Origin: Novosphingobium sp. PhB57 | GTDB taxonomy: Bacteria > Pseudomonadota > Alphaproteobacteria > Sphingomonadales > Sphingomonadaceae | Reading direction: 5' to 3' | NCBI RefSeq assembly: GCF_004342985.1 | Contig: NZ_SMBO01000007.1 | Location: forward strand, 1 to 64,000 | Length of the DNA: 64,000 nucleotides | In this document: positions 59,730 through 64,000 of the stretch, piece by piece | Position numbering within the stretch: the first letter of the stretch is position 1 | How the letters are laid out: every line of letters begins with the position of its first letter | Notes under the pieces: generated by a model | The model's input: only the letters and a program-made list of their open reading frames with translations | Told to the model about the DNA's origin: nothing | Database searches by the model: none | Position numbers and translations under genes: made by a program

Positions 59730-62396
59730 ATGAGCACCAAGATCAATAGCAATTCTGTTTCAGGCGCCGCAAGTCTCACCCCGTATTACGGCGATCTTCT
59801 TGAAAAGCAGCAGTGGTATCTTGACGGATCAACCCGCTCGAAACTGAGCATCGATACCTATTCCGTCTGGAAGGACTACAATGGCGCAGGCGTGAAGATT
59901 GGCGTGATCGACACCCAGATCGACTTTCGCCACACCGATCTGAAGAAGGCCTACGATACCGCGCTCGACTTTAATTTCGCGTCCGGCACGGATAATGTCG
60001 CAATCAGCGCCACCGCGCTTCCTGCATCGCATGGCACGCTTGTCGCGGGCGTGATCGCAGCCGAGGCCGGCAACAGCGTGGGCACCGTGGGCATAGCCTC
60101 GGGCGCCACTCTTGTCGGCTACGGCGTCGACTATGCCGCTGCCAACGCCGCCGGCCAGATCGCGGCGGCCCTAGAAAAGTCCGCGGCGGTCGACGTTGCC
60201 AACAACAGCTGGAGCTTCGTCGAGAACTTTGCCGACAATTTCGCGGTCAATCCCGAATACAAGGCCGCGCTGGTCCACGCCGTTTCCGAAGGTCGCGGCG
60301 GCCTGGGCACCTCCGTAGTCTTCGCGGCGGGCAATGCCGGGACGACCGGCATCTCCAACTATCACAACTTCCAGAACTCGCCTTACGCGATTGCCGTGGG
60401 CGCGGTCGACAGTGACGGCAGCCCCTCTTCCTTCACCAGCCTGGGCGCCAACCTACTGGTATCCGCTGCTGGGCGCGATGTGATGACAACCACCCTGAAC
60501 GACCGCTACGAAAGCGTGAACGGAACCTCGTTCGCCGCGCCTGCGGTCTCGGCCGCGGTCGGCCTCATGCTCCAGGCGAACCCCAACCTGGGCTTTCGCG
60601 ACGTACAGGAAATCCTGGCCTATTCCGCACATCGCGTCGGCCTGAGCGACAGCGCCAACTTCGGCGACGGCTGGCGCACCAACGGCGCCGACAACTTCAA
60701 CGGCGGCGGCCTGCACTTCAGCGACGCCTTCGGCTACGGCTTCCTCAACGTCCACGACGCCGTCCGCCTGGCCGAGACCTGGGACCAGCAGCAGACTTTC
60801 GCGAACATGGCCAGCGTCAGCAAGACCGTCGCCTCGGCGCAGACGCTGGTGGCCGGTTCAAACGACCACATCTCGCTGGACATTCCGATCACCGACGCCG
60901 TCAACCTTGAGCACGTGCAGCTCTCGATCGACCTCAACTGGCTGAATTCCGGCGACATCGACGTCTATCTGACATCGCCGGACGGCACCCAGGTCCGTCT
61001 CGTCTACGACCTTCCCACCGAGACGCGCGTGGGCAGCATCCGCAATTTCACCTTCAGCTCGGTCGCATCGATGGGCGAGGATTCCGCCGGCACCTGGAAG
61101 GTGGACATCTACAACCGCGATCCCGCGGCCACGGAAAAGACCGGCGTGCCGCTCAGCGGAAAGTTCAAGGGCGCCACCCTGACCCTGATGGGCGACGCAG
61201 CCGTCTCGAAGAACGACACGTATATCTACACCAACGAATTCGGCGTGCTCTATCAGGGTGACGATCTAGCCCACCGCAGCGTCCTGCAGGATGTGAATGG
61301 CGGAATCGACACGATCAACGCCGCAGCCGTGACGACGAACTCCGTCGTCGACCTGACGGCGGCCAAGGCAAGCTCGATCGCCGGCGTCACGCTCTCGCTG
61401 ACGGCGAACACGATCGAAAACCTCTACACGGGTGACGGCAACGATACGCTGATCGGCAGCAGTGCCGCGAACACCCTGAACGCCGGGCGTGGCAACGACG
61501 TGATCTATTTCAGCTTCGGCAACGACAGGATCGACGGCGGACAAGGCGTGGACAGCCTGGTGCTGAACTGCGCGGTGTCCAAGATCGCCGGATCGCTGGC
61601 CGCCTCGGGCGCGCTGCTGATCTCCGCCAAGGCGGGCGAAGTGTCGAGCGTGTGCAACGTGGAAAGCTTCACCTTCTCGGACGGGACCTATTCCTACGAT
61701 CAGTTGGCCAAGCTGCTGGCCGCAGGCGGCGTCTCGGCCGGGCAGCCCGTCTCGCAAGTTCCGTCCGAGCCTGCGGGCGGCGGCTCCGGCGTCACCGTCG
61801 AAACCCCCGCTTCCGGCACGCCGACGGAGCATGCCGCGACCAGCCCTTATGGCGACGCCGATCACGTCTATGCCGCCAGCCTCAACGGCACGGCCGCCGA
61901 CGACCGCCTGACGGGAACCGCGGCAGGCGAGCGGATCGACGGGCTGGACGGCGCCGACAAGCTGCGCGGCATGGCCGGCGATGACGGCATTCACGGCGGC
62001 AACGGCGACGACACGATCTACGGCGACGATGGGCACGACTACCTCTACGGAGACGGCGGCGTGGACACGATCATGGGCGGCGCGGGCAACGACTGGATCT
62101 TCGGCGGCACCGGCGCGGATCGTATCTATGGCGAAGCCGGCGCGGACACATTCGTGTTCGACGCCGCCGACCTTTCGGCCATGGATACGATCTACGACTT
62201 CAATGCCGCCGACGGCGACCGGATCCTCATCACCGGCGCCGGGAACAGTGCCACGTTCGACATCGTCACCAGCGCCGGCAGCACTTATCTCGAGATGCAT
62301 GACGAGGCCGGAGACCATCTCCTGGCCCGCCTGAAAGGCACCGGCATGGACGGCCTGCACATGGCCGACACTGACGCCGGCCTGCTCTGGGCCTGA
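59730..62396 (+). CDS. Secreted subtilisin-like protease with P domain and RTX repeats
   Basis: An 888-residue exoprotein. The S8 catalytic triad is complete: D61 (IGVIDTQIDF), H101 (SHGTLVAGVI) and S267 (NGTSFAAPAVS), with oxyanion Asn in AAGNAG (N202). A kexin-type P domain follows (about 370-500: DIDVYLTSPDGTQ, FTFSSVASMGEDSAGTWKVDI). Calcium-binding RTX nonapeptides occupy about 570-620 and 720-810 (GNGDDTIYGDDG, GGAGNDWIFGG), and the end TFVFDAADLSAMDTIYDFNAADGDRI is the type I secretion module. There is no N-terminal signal peptide, as expected for type I export. The ATG at 59730 is chosen over a TTG at 59706. No type I exporter gene lies in the window. Confidence 0.92.
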   Translation: MSTKINSNSVSGAASLTPYYGDLLEKQQWYLDGSTRSKLSIDTYSVWKDYNGAGVKIGVIDTQIDFRHTDLKKAYDTALDFNFASGTDNVAISATALPASHGTLVAGVIAAEAGNSVGTVGIASGATLVGYGVDYAAANAAGQIAAALEKSAAVDVANNSWSFVENFADNFAVNPEYKAALVHAVSEGRGGLGTSVVFAAGNAGTTGISNYHNFQNSPYAIAVGAVDSDGSPSSFTSLGANLLVSAAGRDVMTTTLNDRYESVNGTSFAAPAVSAAVGLMLQANPNLGFRDVQEILAYSAHRVGLSDSANFGDGWRTNGADNFNGGGLHFSDAFGYGFLNVHDAVRLAETWDQQQTFANMASVSKTVASAQTLVAGSNDHISLDIPITDAVNLEHVQLSIDLNWLNSGDIDVYLTSPDGTQVRLVYDLPTETRVGSIRNFTFSSVASMGEDSAGTWKVDIYNRDPAATEKTGVPLSGKFKGATLTLMGDAAVSKNDTYIYTNEFGVLYQGDDLAHRSVLQDVNGGIDTINAAAVTTNSVVDLTAAKASSIAGVTLSLTANTIENLYTGDGNDTLIGSSAANTLNAGRGNDVIYFSFGNDRIDGGQGVDSLVLNCAVSKIAGSLAASGALLISAKAGEVSSVCNVESFTFSDGTYSYDQLAKLLAAGGVSAGQPVSQVPSEPAGGGSGVTVETPASGTPTEHAATSPYGDADHVYAASLNGTAADDRLTGTAAGERIDGLDGADKLRGMAGDDGIHGGNGDDTIYGDDGHDYLYGDGGVDTIMGGAGNDWIFGGTGADRIYGEAGADTFVFDAADLSAMDTIYDFNAADGDRILITGAGNSATFDIVTSAGSTYLEMHDEAGDHLLARLKGTGMDGLHMADTDAGLLWA

Positions 62397-62453
62397 GAAT
62401 CCGGCTGCCCTCTCGCGGCATCGCCCCGACGCTCCGGCTGGATGCAGCCAAGG

Positions 62454-62481
62454 AAAAGGCCCCGACCGATCGGGGCCTTTT
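62454..62481 (+). terminator. Intrinsic terminator of the RTX protease gene
   Basis: AAAAGGCCCCGA (62454-62465) pairs with TCGGGGCCTTTT (62470-62481) around CCGA and runs into TTTTTT. This is a textbook Rho-independent terminator, 57 bases past the stop. Confidence 0.9.
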
Positions 62482-62882
62482 TTCCGTTTCCGCAGAACAA
62501 TCCTCGTCCGTATCGGACAGGCCGAAAGCTGTATCGCCTCACCCAAGCGCTTGAACAGGCCTATTTCCAGATTGTCAGGCACAGCATGATCCAAGCAATT
62601 ATACTTAGTATTAGCTCCGCAACGAATTAATACTGCACCATCAGCGACGCCATGATGATTTATTCTATTGCCACTCCCTCGCGATACGGAGTATTCGTCT
62701 GGCACGATAGAGAGTAGGTCGAATTGCTGTTCCAGATCCACCAAACGGGAATTGGGCAACAGGGGAACTTCGCCAAGTCTCTTGAGTGGGCGTGATTTGC
62801 TGAAGAGATAATCGGGAAGCCGGCACAATCGTCGTCGAATTATCGCGATTCATGACTCAACGATTTTCGGAAGGAACATCCC
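62482..62882. other. Low-GC spacer before the small RTX gene
   Basis: About 400 bases, poorer in GC than the genes around it. No plus-strand gene is supported. A minus-strand frame runs from 62828 back into the protease gene but has no recognisable domain, and its larger part is antisense to RTX codons. The last 40 bases hold the ribosome site of the next gene. Confidence 0.45.
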
Positions 62883-63428
62883 GTGGCAATAATTGATGGA
62901 TCTTCGATTGGTGATATCCTGTCGGGCACTTCGGCCAATGACGAAATCCTGTCCGGCCAGGGCAACGATACCGTGCACGGCAATGGCGGCAACGACATCA
63001 TCCAGGGCGGCGCGAACAGCGACAATCTCTATGGTGACGAGGGTGACGACATTCTCTGGGGCCAGGGTTCGCCGGATAAGCTGCGCGGCGGCGACGGCAA
63101 CGATACGCTCCACGGCGGCGGCGGCGACGATCGCCTTTATGGCGGCGCCGGAGACGACATCATCCAGGGTGGTGCCGACAACGACGTGCTCTATGGCGAC
63201 GACCCCAACGACCCGTCCGTAACCGGCTCCGACATCTTCCAGTTCGACAAGGACGATGGGTCGGACAAAGTGTTCGATTTCGAACAGGGCATCGACAAAG
63301 TCCAGCTGACGGACGGTGCCGGATATTCGATCTCGTTCTTTGGAGACAATACCATCCTGACCTACGGCAGCACTTCGGTAATGCTCTACGACGTCCACCT
63401 CGTCGATGCGGACATTCTCGTCGCCTGA
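62883..63428 (+). CDS. Small RTX calcium-binding protein
   Basis: A 181-residue secreted protein, mostly RTX nonapeptides: about residues 10-110 hold repeats such as GQGNDTVHGNGGNDIIQGG and GGGGDDRLYGGAGDDII, giving a calcium-bound beta-roll. The end (SDIFQFDKDDGSDKVFDFEQGIDKVQL) is the type I secretion end module shared with the protease upstream. There is no catalytic domain, so it may be a stand-alone beta-roll, possibly a surface-layer or matrix protein. GTG start at 62883 with AAGGA 7 bases upstream. It probably uses the same exporter as the protease. Confidence 0.88.
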   Translation: MAIIDGSSIGDILSGTSANDEILSGQGNDTVHGNGGNDIIQGGANSDNLYGDEGDDILWGQGSPDKLRGGDGNDTLHGGGGDDRLYGGAGDDIIQGGADNDVLYGDDPNDPSVTGSDIFQFDKDDGSDKVFDFEQGIDKVQLTDGAGYSISFFGDNTILTYGSTSVMLYDVHLVDADILVA

Positions 63429-63450
63429 CACCCAAGGCACACGACAAGCA

Positions 63451-63475
63451 CCGGAGAAGGCCCATCCTTCTCCGG
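63451..63475. terminator. Terminator after the small RTX gene
   Basis: CCGGAGAAGG (63451-63460) pairs with CCTTCTCCGG (63466-63475) around CCCAT, followed by TTCTTCG. It lies between the plus-strand RTX gene and the minus-strand gene at the right edge and could serve both. Confidence 0.75.
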
Positions 63476-63643
63476 TTCTTCGTGTCCATAGGCCGGGGCG
63501 CGCGGCGCGCGCGAATGTCGCCCAACGGCGACCGTATCTCGGCGTTGTCCAAGCGCGGATGGGCAGTTCAAGGCTAGGACAGGAACGCAGTATGCCTTGG
63601 AGACACCGCCTGACACCACGGCAGTGAAATCCAGACCTGAACC

Positions 63644-63931
63644 TCAGATCAGGAGCGTCAGCAGGCAGCCCCAGGCCAAGGCGGAAAGACTTGCCGCCAC
63701 CGCCAGCCCCAGCATCGGTCGCCGCGGCCCCTCGCTTGCAAAGACATGCTCCAGTGCTGCCGTCGAACGACAGAGGCGCGCGCTTTCGCCGGGATCCCGT
63801 CCGCGATGCGCTGCCGCCCAGGGCGAAGATCGATGCACTGCCCCCTCCGGCACGGCGGCAGTCCGGTGCATCCTGGCCTCCGCAAGGCCGTCGGTCGCCG
63901 CCGGGCGGCGCGGATCAGAAAAGGATGACAT
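63644..63931 (-). CDS. Small hypothetical protein with C-terminal membrane helix
   Basis: A 95-residue frame (98 if ATG 63940 is used). The N-terminal 70 residues are polar and Arg/Ala/Pro-rich; the last 23 (MLGLAVAASLSALAWGCLLTLLI) form one clear membrane helix ending at the C-terminus, like a tail-anchored protein. Its start overlaps the end of the partial gene upstream on the same strand by 17-26 bases, which supports translation. The ribosome site is weak. I do not recognise the family. Confidence 0.45.
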   Translation of the reverse strand: MSSFSDPRRPAATDGLAEARMHRTAAVPEGAVHRSSPWAAAHRGRDPGESARLCRSTAALEHVFASEGPRRPMLGLAVAASLSALAWGCLLTLLI

Positions 63932-64000
63932 CGGTCGCATCGATCATCGGCTTTCCGCGCAGACTGGCCAAGGCAACTGCAGAGGCCGCACCGTCGCCGT
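63915..64000 (-). CDS. C-terminal end of an unidentified gene cut by the window edge
   Basis: The minus strand is open from the right edge to a TGA at 63917-63915. The last 27 residues read GDGAASAVALASLRGKPMID then ATDVILF, which looks like a genuine protein C-terminus. The remainder lies outside the window, so the product cannot be named. Confidence 0.4.
   Translation of the reverse strand, partial: GDGAASAVALASLRGKPMIDATDVILF

Noticed and set aside
61266..62828. 520-codon minus-strand frame entering the RTX protease gene
   Set aside because: Its first 100 codons lie in a real spacer and look more protein-like than most shadows, but there is no ribosome site or family match and the rest is antisense to RTX repeats.

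Overview
The window is high-GC DNA (third codon positions strongly G/C, long mirror-image open frames on the antisense strands) from an alphaproteobacterium. It is most like a member of the Sphingomonadales (Novosphingobium/Sphingobium type). Evidence: three large TonB-dependent receptors, a MucR/Ros-family regulator, an acvB/mprF pair, a membrane PQQ glucose dehydrogenase beside an OprB porin, type I-secreted RTX proteins, and a sphingomonad-style palindromic repeat. I see no rRNA, tRNA, CRISPR array, insertion sequence or phage gene. The assignment rests on family recognition by eye; no database search was run.

Layout. (1) 0.3-3.6 kb: a TonB receptor divergent from an orphan OmpR-like regulator with a degenerate receiver. 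(2) 3.7-13.7 kb: a sulfur-acquisition block. It holds a TetR regulator divergent from a TonB receptor, an exported PHP-type (CehA/McbA) hydrolase, a TauD-type dioxygenase, the sulfate ABC transporter cysPTWA and a 50-residue YezD-like protein, closed by a strong terminator. (3) 13.9-17.3 kb: a GH18-like/NodB/GT2 three-domain polysaccharide protein. (4) 17.3-19.9 kb: a PDZ protein, response regulator and histidine kinase operon. (5) 20.2-24.1 kb: acvB, DUF2147 and mprF, overlapping start to stop, for aminoacyl-phosphatidylglycerol synthesis and turnover. (6) 24.2-36.2 kb: corA, a disordered BON-domain protein, oprB-gcd, a DAACS symporter with a 26-residue membrane peptide, SulP, and AraC plus an EamA exporter.

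(7) 36.2-44.4 kb: a complete RND efflux system (outer membrane factor, pump, lipoprotein adaptor) divergent from its likely two-component regulators. (8) 44.7-51.4 kb: TonB receptor, MHS-family symporter and GH3 beta-glucosidase. (9) 51.7-53.9 kb: a MucR homologue lacking its zinc ligands and carrying a histone-H1-like tail, then 1.2 kb of apparently non-coding DNA with decayed 42-bp repeats. (10) 54.0-58.4 kb: a tightly packed FAD oxidoreductase, polysaccharide pyruvyl transferase and PslG-like glycosidase set, probably for an exopolysaccharide. (11) 58.6-64 kb: a palindromic repeat, a small nucleotidyltransferase-like protein, a subtilase/P-domain/RTX protease, a small RTX protein, and two overlapping minus-strand genes at the right edge.

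The best candidates for new biology are the outer-membrane-to-cytoplasm sulfur-scavenging block (4.3-13.7 kb), the zinc-less MucR with an H1-like tail, the SWFGD/BON protein with an RG/Y-rich disordered region, the three-gene polysaccharide island, and the decayed repeat tract beside mucR.
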